A stretch of DNA of 64,000 nucleotides from CBDFLA01 sp965248915 (lineage in GTDB: Bacteria; Pseudomonadota; Alphaproteobacteria; M2410), in the NCBI GenBank assembly GCA_965248915.1, contig OZ252216.1:2790001-2854000 (forward strand), read 5' to 3'. The translations under genes and the position numbers were made by a program. The stretch's first letter is position 1, and each line of letters begins with the position of its first letter. Below the pieces are notes generated by a model, which saw only the letters and a program-made list of their open reading frames with translations, made no database searches and had not been told where the DNA came from. Shown here one piece after another: positions 15,940-24,067 of the stretch.

Positions 15940-17424
15940 TTACATGGAATCCGTGGACGAACGCGCCCAAGCAGGTACATACTTTGCGAGCTTCTTCGAC
16001 GTCGATTGTGGATCAAATGGTCGAATTAACCCTCTTTCCTTAGCATCCGCGAGCACCCGCGACACCATTGGGTAATTTCCATCAGAAACGCCGAGGCGAG
16101 CACGCAAGGAAGCGTTTGTCATATGTTCCCCAGAAAGGTATTTCAGGCATGAGTGCCAATAGCAGGCAGTCACTCTTTGTTCAGCTGTCAGGTCCGCGAA
16201 TTCCCTTGGTCCTCGAACCACCACTCGCATGTGATGTTCCATTGCTTCAAACTCTGGTCCAGGCAATTGGGAAAATTCAATGAGTGCTACAACTCTGTCG
16301 ACACCACTTCCCCTCTCCTCGCAGAATCCCGCACGTCTCATTAGGGAAGCCAACTGTTCATTGCGCGACATTGGCGGGTGATCCATTAGGCGGAGTACAT
16401 CAAACAATGGCGCACCAGGATTTGTTACTTCAATTCGATCTTCGAAAATTTCAATGAGTGGACCGGACCCTCGAACATACAAATCCTGATGGATAAGAGC
16501 GTTAACAATGACCTCACGTAGAGCCACTATCGGATAAATACTATCTGTCTCACGAATAGCCCCTTCGATCACTTCCTTGCCAGGCAGAAGTCCATTGACG
16601 TAGTCTATCAGTGATTCAATTCCGACCGCATAACCCCTCTTCTCTATGCTTTCGCTCTTTGCCTCTAGTCGATCAGTCCCAGCATACTGAACAACCCGAA
16701 TCGCCTTCCGTCTAAGAGTTGGGAATTGTTCTAGGTCTCGAGCAAACAACAACCCACCCAGATTTGTAATTGAAAACTGGCCACTTTCCTGCTTCAGAAT
16801 TGCTCCCTCAAAAAGCAGGCGGTCAAGAATTTCGTCACGGCCTGCGGGGTATTGATATCCAAGTAATTCAGAAAATTTTGGAACATCCAGAGCGTCCAGA
16901 AGTTCGTCTGAACTATAGTCCAATCCTGCTATTCCCTGCTCGAAAGTGGTCACCGAACACTTTTCCCATAGCTGCCTCATGCTTTCCGGAAATTCTGACA
17001 ACTTTCGCGTCGTTGATCCAATTCGGATATAGGGTATATTTTTAAACTCCGTAGGCTGATTAACGGCTGGTGGAACCTTGAGTATTGTAAAACTCTTGCC
17101 ATCTTTCTTGAATGTATGCGCCTCAATACTTGCCTTAGGATTCAGCATATTGGACAACCAATTCATAAGGCTTTCATTGCCTACCCTCAATTTGTCGATT
17201 GTTTCGAGAGTGCCGACTTGGCGATGCGTGCCGTCTTCAACTCCGAAAACAAGGTACCCCGCATCGTAATCATGCAATCGGGCTGAGTTCGAAAGTGCGG
17301 CGCAGTTCTTACCGATTCGGTCTGGATCAGAATTGTTGACCTTAAATTCCACTAGCTCGGACTCAGCTCTTTGCTGGCACAGTCTATCTAGTAGTTCGTG
17401 TAATAGAATTGGATCTAGCGGCAT
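15940..17424 (-). CDS. AlbA_2 (Schlafen-like) domain ATP-binding protein
   Basis: 494-residue protein of the family often annotated as ATP-dependent DNA helicase RecG-related or AlbA_2 domain protein. Order of parts: AlbA_2/Schlafen-like putative nucleic-acid domain (about 15-145, with ESELVEFK and YLVFGVEDG), a middle region, a GHKL-type ATP-binding segment (ALREVIVNALIHQDL, then IEIFEDRIEVTNPG and an ERGSGVDRV motif), and a C-terminal winged-helix region (near 415-480). GGAG four bases before ATG 17424 supports the start. It is the only gene in the candidate insertion, has lower G+C than its neighbours, and is full length with no frameshift. Such proteins are proposed regulators or defence components; the function here is unknown. 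Confidence 0.85.
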   Translation of the reverse strand: MPLDPILLHELLDRLCQQRAESELVEFKVNNSDPDRIGKNCAALSNSARLHDYDAGYLVFGVEDGTHRQVGTLETIDKLRVGNESLMNWLSNMLNPKASIEAHTFKKDGKSFTILKVPPAVNQPTEFKNIPYIRIGSTTRKLSEFPESMRQLWEKCSVTTFEQGIAGLDYSSDELLDALDVPKFSELLGYQYPAGRDEILDRLLFEGAILKQESGQFSITNLGGLLFARDLEQFPTLRRKAIRVVQYAGTDRLEAKSESIEKRGYAVGIESLIDYVNGLLPGKEVIEGAIRETDSIYPIVALREVIVNALIHQDLYVRGSGPLIEIFEDRIEVTNPGAPLFDVLRLMDHPPMSRNEQLASLMRRAGFCEERGSGVDRVVALIEFSQLPGPEFEAMEHHMRVVVRGPREFADLTAEQRVTACYWHSCLKYLSGEHMTNASLRARLGVSDGNYPMVSRVLADAKERGLIRPFDPQSTSKKLAKYVPAWARSSTDSM

Positions 17425-17438
17425 AAAACTCCATGCCG

Positions 17439-17460
17439 CTTATGTAACTCTTATGTAACT
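17439..17460 (-). repeat. Two head-to-tail 11-bp repeats upstream of the AlbA_2 gene
   Basis: CTTATGTAACT occurs twice without a gap, 15 bp upstream of the start codon. A third related site (CTATGTAATT) is at 17505-17514. The spacing of one helical turn and the location between promoter and start suggest an operator, perhaps for autoregulation through the protein's own winged helix. This is inference. Confidence 0.45.
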
Positions 17461-17574
17461 GAAAGTCGAGCGTATGATATAAGTTATTGAAATAATTAGT
17501 GTTTCTATGTAATTCGACAATCGGCCGAGATCGAAGGTCACGAATCAACCGTCAATTTCACATTTTCATCGACT

Positions 17575-18354
17575 CTAGCCCTGCCGCTCGACCATCATTT
17601 TCTTGATTTCGGCGATAGCTTTGGCTGGGTTGAGGCCCTTTGGGCAGGTATTGGTGCAATTCATGATCGTATGGCAGCGGTAGAGCCGGAAGGGATCTTC
17701 CAGATTGTCGAGCCGCTTTCCGGTCGCTTCATCACGCGAGTCAATGAGCCAACGATAGGCTTGCAAGAGAACGGCCGGACCCAAATACCTGTCGCCGTTC
17801 CACCAATAAGAGGGACATGATGTGGAGCATGAGGCGCATAAGATGCACTCATAGAGCCCATCAAGCTTGTCCCGGTCCTCTTCCGATTGAAGCCACTCCT
17901 TTTCAGGCTCCGGCGTGTCTGTCTGAAGCCAAGGCTCAATGGAGGCGTGTTGCGCGTAAAAATGCGTGAGATCCGGCACGAGATCTTTCACCACTTCCAT
18001 GTGTGGCAATGGATAGACTTTGATCTCGCCGTCGACCTCGTCAATGCCCTTGGTACAGGCAAGTTCATTGCGTCCATCGATGTTCATGGCGCAGGACCCG
18101 CAGATACCTTCCCGACAGGACCGTCTAAAAGTAAGGGTCGAATCCACTTCGTTCTTGATCTTGATGAGCGCGTCGAGAACCATCGGCCCACACGTATCAA
18201 GATCAACCTCGAATTTGTCGATGCGTGGATTTTCCCGGTCATCCGGCGACCAGCGATAAACTTTGAAAATCTTTGTGTTCTTCGCGCCTTTGCCGGCCGG
18301 GAAGTTTTTCCCCTTCTTCGGGCGGCTGTTTTTTGGCAGCGTCAGTTGGACCAT
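17575..18354 (-). CDS. sdhB: Succinate dehydrogenase iron-sulfur subunit
   Basis: 259-residue complex II subunit with three iron-sulfur clusters. The [2Fe-2S] ferredoxin domain shows RRSCREGICGSCAMNIDG. The C-terminal domain holds CILCASCSTSCPSYWWNGDRY and CHTIMNCTNTCPKGLNPAK for the [4Fe-4S] and [3Fe-4S] clusters. Length is normal and the ending ERQG is complete. The last 24 codons and stop are duplicated 1.8 kb downstream, which suggests that this 3' end was rebuilt by an insertion. It is the last gene of sdhCDAB, 31 bp after sdhA. Confidence 0.97.
   Translation of the reverse strand: MVQLTLPKNSRPKKGKNFPAGKGAKNTKIFKVYRWSPDDRENPRIDKFEVDLDTCGPMVLDALIKIKNEVDSTLTFRRSCREGICGSCAMNIDGRNELACTKGIDEVDGEIKVYPLPHMEVVKDLVPDLTHFYAQHASIEPWLQTDTPEPEKEWLQSEEDRDKLDGLYECILCASCSTSCPSYWWNGDRYLGPAVLLQAYRWLIDSRDEATGKRLDNLEDPFRLYRCHTIMNCTNTCPKGLNPAKAIAEIKKMMVERQG
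17576..17649 (-). repeat. 74-bp direct repeat, copy inside functional sdhB (right copy)
   Basis: Identical over 74 bp to 15772-15845; divergence starts abruptly on both sides (17575 and 17650). It includes the sdhB stop codon and its last 24 codons. In the integration model this copy was brought by the element and replaces the native end without changing the protein. Confidence 0.9.
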
Positions 18355-18385
18355 TTCTTATTCCTTCTCGTCTCGCCGTCTCTGC

Positions 18386-20167
18386 CTAATAGACCCGGGC
18401 TTTGGGCTCGATGTAATCAATCTCGTCACTCATTGTGAAGGAGTGAACAGGGCGGTAATCGAGGTTGACCTCACCTTCATCCCACCATGACAAAGTGTGC
18501 TTCATCCAATTCTCATCGTCCCGGTCTGCATAGTCTTCGCGCGCATGAGCGCCCCGGCTCTCGGTACGCGTCAGAGCTCCTCCAAGAGTGACCATGGCTT
18601 GCGCGATAAGATTGTCGAACTCCAAAGCCTCCATGAGATCTGAATTCCAAACCATGGAGCGGTCGTTGACCTGAATGTCCGGTCGTCCGGCATAGACATT
18701 GTTGATGAGTTCTTGACCTTCTTCCAAGATTTCGCCGGTTCTAAAGACGGCGCAATTGTTCTGCATCACCCGCTGCATCCGCAAGCGAATGTCCGCTACC
18801 GGTGTCCCGCCCTTGGCATACCGCGCCCTGTCGAAACGGGTGAGGACCTTGTCCGTTTCAGATTTCGAGAAATCTGGCTGGGTGGCGCCTGGGGTCACGG
18901 TCTCAGCCGCTCGCAAGCCAGCCGCCCGACCGAAGACAACCAGGTCGATCAGCGAGTTTGAGCCCAAACGATTGGCCCCGTGAACCGATACGCAGGCCGC
19001 TTCCCCGACCGCCATCAGGCCTGGAACCACACTGTCAGGGTCGTCGCCTCGCTTGGTGACCGCCTCACCGTGGAAGTTGGTCGGGATGCCGCCCATATTG
19101 TAGTGCACCGTTGGCAGAACCGGGATCGGTTGCTTGGTCACGTCGACACCGGCAAAGATCTTGGCAGACTCTGAAATGCCCGGCAAACGCTGAGCCAACA
19201 CATCTGGGTCCAGGTGGTCGAGATGCAAGTAGATATGATCGCCCTCAGATCCCACGCCTCGACCTTCGCGGATTTCGATGGTCATCGAGCGTGAAACCAC
19301 ATCCCGCGACGCAAGATCTTTGGCAGACGGCGCATATCGCTCCATGAAACGCTCACCCTCAGAGTTGACCAGATAGCCACCTTCCCCGCGCGCGCCTTCA
19401 GTGATCAAACAGCCAGCGCCGTAAATGCCCGTCGGATGGAATTGTACAAACTCCATGTCCTGCAAGGGCAGACCAGCGCGCAGCACCATGCCATTGCCGT
19501 CGCCAGTGCATGTGTGTGCTGATGTGCAAGAGAAGTAAGTCCGGCCATAACCTCCGGTCGCGAGGATCGTGCGTTGGGCCCGAAAGCGGTGCAATGTGCC
19601 GTCTTCCAAGCACCAGGCCAAAACGCCGCGACACTCACCGTCTTCCATCAATAGGTCGATCGCAAAATACTCAATGAAGAATTCAGTGTTGTGACGCAGA
19701 CTTTGGCCGTAGAGCGTGTGCAGCATGGCATGCCCGGTCCGGTCCGCCGCCGCACAGGTGCGCTGAACGACCCCTTCTCCGAAATTGGAGGTCATGCCCC
19801 CAAAAGCCCGCTGGTAGATCTTGCCTTCTTCCGTCCGAGAGAACGGAACACCGAAATGTTCAAGCTCATAGACTGCCTTTGGCGCATGACGCACCAAATA
19901 CTCAATGGCGTCTTGGTCGCCCAGCCAATCCGATCCCTTTACCGTATCGTACATGTGCCAGCGCCAGTTATCTTCGCCCATATTGCCGAGAGACGCTGAG
20001 ATCCCCCCTTGCGCCGCCACTGTGTGCGACCGCGTTGGGAAGACCTTTGAAATACAAGCCGTCTTCAGGCCAGCTTGGCTACACCCAAGCGTGGCGCGCA
20101 GTCCTGCGCCGCCTGCGCCAACGACAATGACGTCATAGGTGTGATCAATGGTTTCGTAGGCTGTCAT
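18386..20167 (-). CDS. sdhA: Succinate dehydrogenase flavoprotein subunit
   Basis: 593-residue FAD-bearing catalytic subunit of complex II. The FAD site is DVIVVGAGGAGLRATLG, the covalent-FAD His is in SHTVAAQGGISASLGN, and active-site residues lie in HPTGIYGAGCLITEGARGEGG and DVVSRSMTIEIREGRG. The start MTAYETIDHTYD (20167) is chosen; 13 upstream residues would overlap the sdhD end. It is 7 bp downstream of sdhD. Confidence 0.97.
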   Translation of the reverse strand: MTAYETIDHTYDVIVVGAGGAGLRATLGCSQAGLKTACISKVFPTRSHTVAAQGGISASLGNMGEDNWRWHMYDTVKGSDWLGDQDAIEYLVRHAPKAVYELEHFGVPFSRTEEGKIYQRAFGGMTSNFGEGVVQRTCAAADRTGHAMLHTLYGQSLRHNTEFFIEYFAIDLLMEDGECRGVLAWCLEDGTLHRFRAQRTILATGGYGRTYFSCTSAHTCTGDGNGMVLRAGLPLQDMEFVQFHPTGIYGAGCLITEGARGEGGYLVNSEGERFMERYAPSAKDLASRDVVSRSMTIEIREGRGVGSEGDHIYLHLDHLDPDVLAQRLPGISESAKIFAGVDVTKQPIPVLPTVHYNMGGIPTNFHGEAVTKRGDDPDSVVPGLMAVGEAACVSVHGANRLGSNSLIDLVVFGRAAGLRAAETVTPGATQPDFSKSETDKVLTRFDRARYAKGGTPVADIRLRMQRVMQNNCAVFRTGEILEEGQELINNVYAGRPDIQVNDRSMVWNSDLMEALEFDNLIAQAMVTLGGALTRTESRGAHAREDYADRDDENWMKHTLSWWDEGEVNLDYRPVHSFTMSDEIDYIEPKARVY

Positions 20168-20174
20168 ATTGTTT

Positions 20175-20555
20175 TTATGCTCCGAAACTGATTTTGAGTG
20201 CCGCATATGCGCAGGTCACGCCAAGCATGACCGAGAAGAAAACATTGAGAAGTTGAGCCACTGTTTTGAGGCCTCCATCCTCCACATAGTCTTCAATCAC
20301 GACTTGCAGGCCGAGTTGGAAGTGGTAGATGCCCGCCCAAATGAACAAGAGCATGAAGACGGCATTGTGAGGCTCAGATAAAATATCTGCGGCGGTGTAG
20401 TAATCAGCGCCAACCACCCGAACCAAAAGAACAAGAAACCAAAGCGTCAACGGTACGAGGGCCACGGCGGTGAGCCGTTGGATCCAAAAGTGATGCACGC
20501 CTTCCTTCGCCGAGCCAAAGCCGCGCGCCACATTGCGAGGCGTTCGAATGCTCAT
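20175..20555 (-). CDS. sdhD: Succinate dehydrogenase membrane anchor subunit
   Basis: 126-residue hydrophobic anchor with three predicted membrane helices (LTAVALVPLTLWFLVLLVRVV, AVFMLLFIWAGIYHFQLGLQVV, FFSVMLGVTCAYAALKISF). The N-terminal GSAKEGVHHFWIQRLTA is the family signature that includes quinone-site residues, and the second helix carries the haem-ligand type His. ATG at 20555 overlaps the sdhC stop as ATGA, so the two anchors are translationally coupled. Confidence 0.93.
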   Translation of the reverse strand: MSIRTPRNVARGFGSAKEGVHHFWIQRLTAVALVPLTLWFLVLLVRVVGADYYTAADILSEPHNAVFMLLFIWAGIYHFQLGLQVVIEDYVEDGGLKTVAQLLNVFFSVMLGVTCAYAALKISFGA

Positions 20556-20968
20556 ATCACGCCCCCCTTGTACAAATATCCCAAATACCAATAGCCAAGG
20601 GTCAAGATCGCAGACAGTGCCAAGACGACGCCGCCGGTGCGATCCGCCGCTTTAGGTTCAAACCCAAGCCCAACGTCCCAGAACAAATGACGGATCCCGT
20701 TCAGCATGTGAAAAATTAGTGCCCAGCAAAATCCAAGCAACATGATCCGGCCCAAATAGGTCGCGTGAAAAGCCTGCACAGCATTGTAGGCGTCTTCGCC
20801 AATCGACAGGGCCACCAGCCAGCAGGCAAGGAAGAGAACACCGAGACCAAGGCCCACGCCACTCATCCGATGGAGGATTGAGGTCAACATTGTTACCGGC
20901 CATCGATAGACCTGCAAATGCGGCGACAATGGACGAGGCTTGTTCGCAGAGTTTTTGGTATCAGCCAT
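20552..20968 (-). CDS. sdhC: Succinate dehydrogenase cytochrome b556 subunit
   Basis: 138-residue membrane anchor of complex II with three predicted helices. The PROSITE-like N-terminal signature RPLSPHLQVYRWPVTMLTSI with Ser/Arg quinone-site residues (ILHRMSGVGL) is clear, and the haem His lies in FHMLNGIRHLFWDVG. The track-length start adds one Met; ATG 20968 is used. It is the first gene of the leftward sdhCDAB operon, with 160 bp free of genes upstream. Confidence 0.94.
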   Translation of the reverse strand: MADTKNSANKPRPLSPHLQVYRWPVTMLTSILHRMSGVGLGLGVLFLACWLVALSIGEDAYNAVQAFHATYLGRIMLLGFCWALIFHMLNGIRHLFWDVGLGFEPKAADRTGGVVLALSAILTLGYWYLGYLYKGGVI

Positions 20969-21127
20969 CAAGATAAGTTCCTGGAGATCTCACAGAGGTC
21001 GGTGGGAGAAAGGCGGATGACGCAAGAGTTCCGCCTCAACGCTTGTCGAGTGTAGACGGGATTCCACCTAAGTCAATGAAACGAGAGCCTTCTTTGTCTT
21101 CAATTAGGTGTCAACGTCGTCGCACCC

Positions 21128-22183
21128 TTAAGCGGGTCGCGTGGGCATCAACACCCAATAGTCGAGGTCGAGAATGACCGACGGATCGTATTTGCCATCC
21201 TCGCCTTTGCCGGGGAACCCGGCGCAAGGCATGTCCTTTGTGGCGATCGTGGTCAGCCGGAGCGCACCCACATCTGAGCGGCCCGACAGCGGGGTTGTTT
21301 CGGTGACCTCGGACCATGCGTAAACCGTGTCGCCCGCAAAACATGGTGCCACATGTCGACCCCCATTGATCGCCGCCACAAAAGCCGCATTGGCCAACCC
21401 ATTGAAAGAAAGCGAGCGGGCCAAGCTGATCACATGGCCGCCATAGATCAATCGCCGACCAAAGCGCCCTTGGCCCTCAGTATGTTGATTGAAATGCACC
21501 TTGGCCGTATTTTGATAAAGCCGTGTCGCCATCATGTGTTCGGCTTCCTCAATCGTCATGCCGTCCACATGGTCGATTTGTTCGCCAATCGCATAGTCTT
21601 CCCAAAAGTGTTGCGAGCCAGCAAGAGCCCCGTCATAGGGACCGAAAACCGCAGGCGGCAGGATGAGATTGTTGACCTCAACTGACGCGGCCAAGTCGGG
21701 AGCTTGTGGATCGGGAGCCGGCGTACTCTCATCGCGTTTTCGCACCATTACCCAGCGCACATAGGAAATGACCGTCTCACCTTTCTGATTACGCCCGGTC
21801 GAGCGCACGTAGACGACCCCGGTCTTTCCGTTGGAATTTTCCTTCAGCCCAACCACTTCCGAAACACTCGACAATGTGTCCCCAGGATAGACCGGTATTT
21901 CAAATCGGCATTCCGCGTAGCCAAGATTAGCGACAGCGTTGAGTGAAATGTCAGGCACGGTCTTACCGAATACAATATGAAAAGCCAAAAAGGTGTCCAC
22001 TGGCGCCCGCGGCAAACCCAATCCGCGAGCAAAGGCGTCTGACGACTGAACCGCAAATCGCGACCCAAAGAGCGCTTGGTAAAGGGCTACATCTCCGTCG
22101 GTCACCGTGCGCGGTGTGGCGTGAGGGAGTGTTTGGCCCACTTCAAAATCTTCGAAGAAGTTTCCAGTGTTGGTTTTTGTCAT
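21128..22183 (-). CDS. MaoC-family hydratase, probable mesaconyl-CoA hydratase
   Basis: 351-residue tandem hotdog (double MaoC) protein. The start GNFFEDFEVGQTLPHATPRTVTDGDVALYQALFGSR resembles mesaconyl-CoA hydratase of the ethylmalonyl-CoA pathway, which hydrates mesaconyl-C1-CoA to beta-methylmalyl-CoA. The second half repeats the fold (FWEDYAIGEQIDHVDGMTIEEAEHMMATRLYQNTAKVHF), with the hydratase His in KVHFN and GGHVISLARSL. The neighbour is a malyl-CoA thioesterase-like gene 31 bp upstream, a pairing that supports this pathway. Family assignment is firm; the exact substrate is inferred. No crotonyl-CoA carboxylase/reductase is in the window. Confidence 0.78.
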   Translation of the reverse strand: MTKTNTGNFFEDFEVGQTLPHATPRTVTDGDVALYQALFGSRFAVQSSDAFARGLGLPRAPVDTFLAFHIVFGKTVPDISLNAVANLGYAECRFEIPVYPGDTLSSVSEVVGLKENSNGKTGVVYVRSTGRNQKGETVISYVRWVMVRKRDESTPAPDPQAPDLAASVEVNNLILPPAVFGPYDGALAGSQHFWEDYAIGEQIDHVDGMTIEEAEHMMATRLYQNTAKVHFNQHTEGQGRFGRRLIYGGHVISLARSLSFNGLANAAFVAAINGGRHVAPCFAGDTVYAWSEVTETTPLSGRSDVGALRLTTIATKDMPCAGFPGKGEDGKYDPSVILDLDYWVLMPTRPA

Positions 22184-22214
22184 GTCTTGTTCTTCTCAAT
22201 ATGAAAATTGCAGA

Positions 22215-23105
22215 TCAACCCGCTTCAAGTTCGGCAATCGCGTCGGCAATGGCCACCACCCGGCGCGCAATATCTGCATGCAAGATCTCGGTCATTCGGC
22301 CATCGACTTTGAGAACACCTTTGCCTTGATTTTCAGGCAATTCAAAAGCGGTAATCACCTTGCGGGACCACTGCACTTCATCGTCGCTGGGTGAGAATAT
22401 TCTGTTACAAGGCGCAAGCTGTGAGGGGTGGATGAGTGTCTTGCCATCAAAACCGAGCGCCGCTCCTTGCTCGCACACCTGAATGAAACCATCCCCATTT
22501 TGAATATCGTTGTAGACGCCATCGATGATCGCAAGCCCGTAGGCCCGCGCCGCCAACATCGAAAGGCTCAAGCTTGCCATGAGAGGCGTGCGATCTGCTG
22601 TCTGTTCGCAGCCAAGCTCCTTGGCGATGTCATTTGTACCCATGACAAAACATGACAATCTGCATTCATCTTCTACCGAAGCCGACGCTATATCCTTGGC
22701 ATTGAGCATCGCGAGCGCTGTTTCCATCATCGCCCACAGCGCAATCCCGGGAGGTGCGCCGGCTGCATCCATGAGAGATGACGCCCGTCCGACTTCCGCG
22801 CCGTCATTGATTTTTGGAACCAAGATCGCGTCCGGCAGAGCTTCTGACACCGCTTTGATGTCAGCTTCTCCCCAAGGCGTCTCAAGCCCGTTGACCCGAA
22901 CCACCACTTCGCGCTTGCCATATCCGCCAGATTTCACGGCCTCACAAACTTGCGCCCGCGCTTCTTCCTTTGCGTCCGGCGCAACGGCGTCCTCCAAATC
23001 GAAGATGACGGCGTCCGCAGGCAAGCTCTTTGCTTTTTCAAGCGCGCGCAAATTCGAGCCGGGCATATAAAGAACGGATCGGCGAGGACGAACGGACTGG
23101 CTCAT
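22215..23105 (-). CDS. HpcH/HpaI (CitE-like) protein, probable malyl-CoA thioesterase or lyase
   Basis: 296-residue TIM-barrel protein of the citrate lyase beta/malyl-CoA lyase family. RPRRSVLYMPGSNLRALEKA opens the barrel, DAVIFDLEDAVAPDAKEEAR has the Mg2+-binding Glu/Asp, VVVRVNGLETPWGEAD the substrate Arg, and FDGKTLIHPSQ the CoA-contacting segment. Its shape is closer to the L-malyl-CoA thioesterase (Mcl2) type of the ethylmalonyl-CoA pathway than to the longer Mcl1 lyase. The neighbouring mesaconyl-CoA hydratase-like gene supports that pathway. Confidence 0.78.
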   Translation of the reverse strand: MSQSVRPRRSVLYMPGSNLRALEKAKSLPADAVIFDLEDAVAPDAKEEARAQVCEAVKSGGYGKREVVVRVNGLETPWGEADIKAVSEALPDAILVPKINDGAEVGRASSLMDAAGAPPGIALWAMMETALAMLNAKDIASASVEDECRLSCFVMGTNDIAKELGCEQTADRTPLMASLSLSMLAARAYGLAIIDGVYNDIQNGDGFIQVCEQGAALGFDGKTLIHPSQLAPCNRIFSPSDDEVQWSRKVITAFELPENQGKGVLKVDGRMTEILHADIARRVVAIADAIAELEAG

Positions 23106-23233
23106 TGATGCCTCCTAGGGGTTGACCCTTATTGTTATCTCGTTTTGCGGGCTCATATTCGCTAGACTAGCAGCATGACGAGGGCTGCCCTTCTTTATGC
23201 GTTGTAGCCCAAAGCGAAAGGTCCGTGCAAACG

Positions 23234-24067
23234 ATGAAGGCCGTTCTCTCGATTTCATCTCAGACTGTCTACGGCCATGTCGGCAATTCAGCCGCACAAT
23301 TCGTCCTGCAACGTCTGGGTTTCGAAGTTTGGGCCATTCCGACCATCTTGTTGTCGAACCATCCAGGCCACACCCCGCCCGCCAAAACGACGATTTCCAC
23401 CAAAGACATCCTAGATCATGTCAGCAAATTGGCGTCAAACGGATGGTTGAGATCCTGTGTTGCCGTTCATTCAGGATATCTGGCGGATCCGTCACAAATC
23501 GACGCCGTTGCTCAAGCCGTCGGTATTGTTCGCCGTGAAAACTCTGACGCCATTTACGCTTGTGATCCCATTATGGGAGACCAGGCGACCGGGCTCTACG
23601 TCAGTGAAGGGGTCGCGGACAGGGTGAAAACGAAACTCGTTCCTTTGGCCGACATTCTCACGCCGAACGCGTTTGAACTCGCACACATCACAGGCCAGGA
23701 AATCGTCGACACGGATCATGCGCTCATCGCTGCCAGGCAGGTGGTGGCGCCAATGGTCTTATGTTCATCGATCCCCCGCTCATCCGGCGCCATCGCTACA
23801 GCTGCGATCAATGCGGATCACGCCTACATGGTTGAAACACCAAAAATCGATAACACACCGAAAGGGACCGGTGATGTGCTGGCCGCACTCTATCTGGCCG
23901 AATCACTCAAAGGGGCAGATAGCAAGCACGCTCTGCGATATGCGGTTGGGGCCACCTACGAACTCTGCCTGCGAAGTGCCGCAAGAATGGGCGACGAACT
24001 TCCCCTCATCGAAGAGCAGGACGCCCTCCTCAACCCAGTGAAATTGCAAGTTACTGATCTCTCATGA
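23234..24067 (+). CDS. pdxY: Pyridoxal kinase
   Basis: 277-residue ribokinase-fold enzyme phosphorylating pyridoxal in the PLP salvage pathway. The start KAVLSISSQTVYGHVGNSAAQF and SNHPGH are pyridoxal-kinase signatures; YACDPIMGD follows, and the catalytic GTGD motif is in PKGTGDVLAALYL near residue 217. A GTG three codons earlier (23225) is an alternative start with a closer purine-rich site. It is divergent from the malyl-CoA thioesterase gene, and its stop overlaps the end of the convergent SDR gene by 6 bp. Confidence 0.9.
   Translation: MKAVLSISSQTVYGHVGNSAAQFVLQRLGFEVWAIPTILLSNHPGHTPPAKTTISTKDILDHVSKLASNGWLRSCVAVHSGYLADPSQIDAVAQAVGIVRRENSDAIYACDPIMGDQATGLYVSEGVADRVKTKLVPLADILTPNAFELAHITGQEIVDTDHALIAARQVVAPMVLCSSIPRSSGAIATAAINADHAYMVETPKIDNTPKGTGDVLAALYLAESLKGADSKHALRYAVGATYELCLRSAARMGDELPLIEEQDALLNPVKLQVTDLS

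Larger units (their letters stand above)
15846..17649. mobile_element. Candidate one-gene insertion at the 3' end of sdhB
   Basis: A 1.73-kb segment with one gene (AlbA_2/ATPase protein) lies between two perfect 74-bp direct copies of the sdhB 3' end (15772-15845 and 17576-17649). One copy still completes sdhB; the other is a stranded remnant beside the former downstream DNA. This is the footprint expected when an element integrates into the end of a gene and restores it, with the repeats as attL and attR. G+C is visibly lower inside. No integrase, transposase or terminal inverted repeat is recognisable, so mobility would need help in trans. A replicative duplication followed by replacement of the interior is the alternative. 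Confidence 0.55.

Noticed and set aside
15771..16016. 81-codon minus-strand frame ending like SdhB
   Set aside because: Only the last 24 codons are the duplicated sdhB end; the rest is antisense or intergenic sequence of the element, so it is not a gene.
17439..17460. Possible CRISPR-like repeat
   Set aside because: The units are 11 bp and directly adjacent with no spacers; no array and no cas genes are present.
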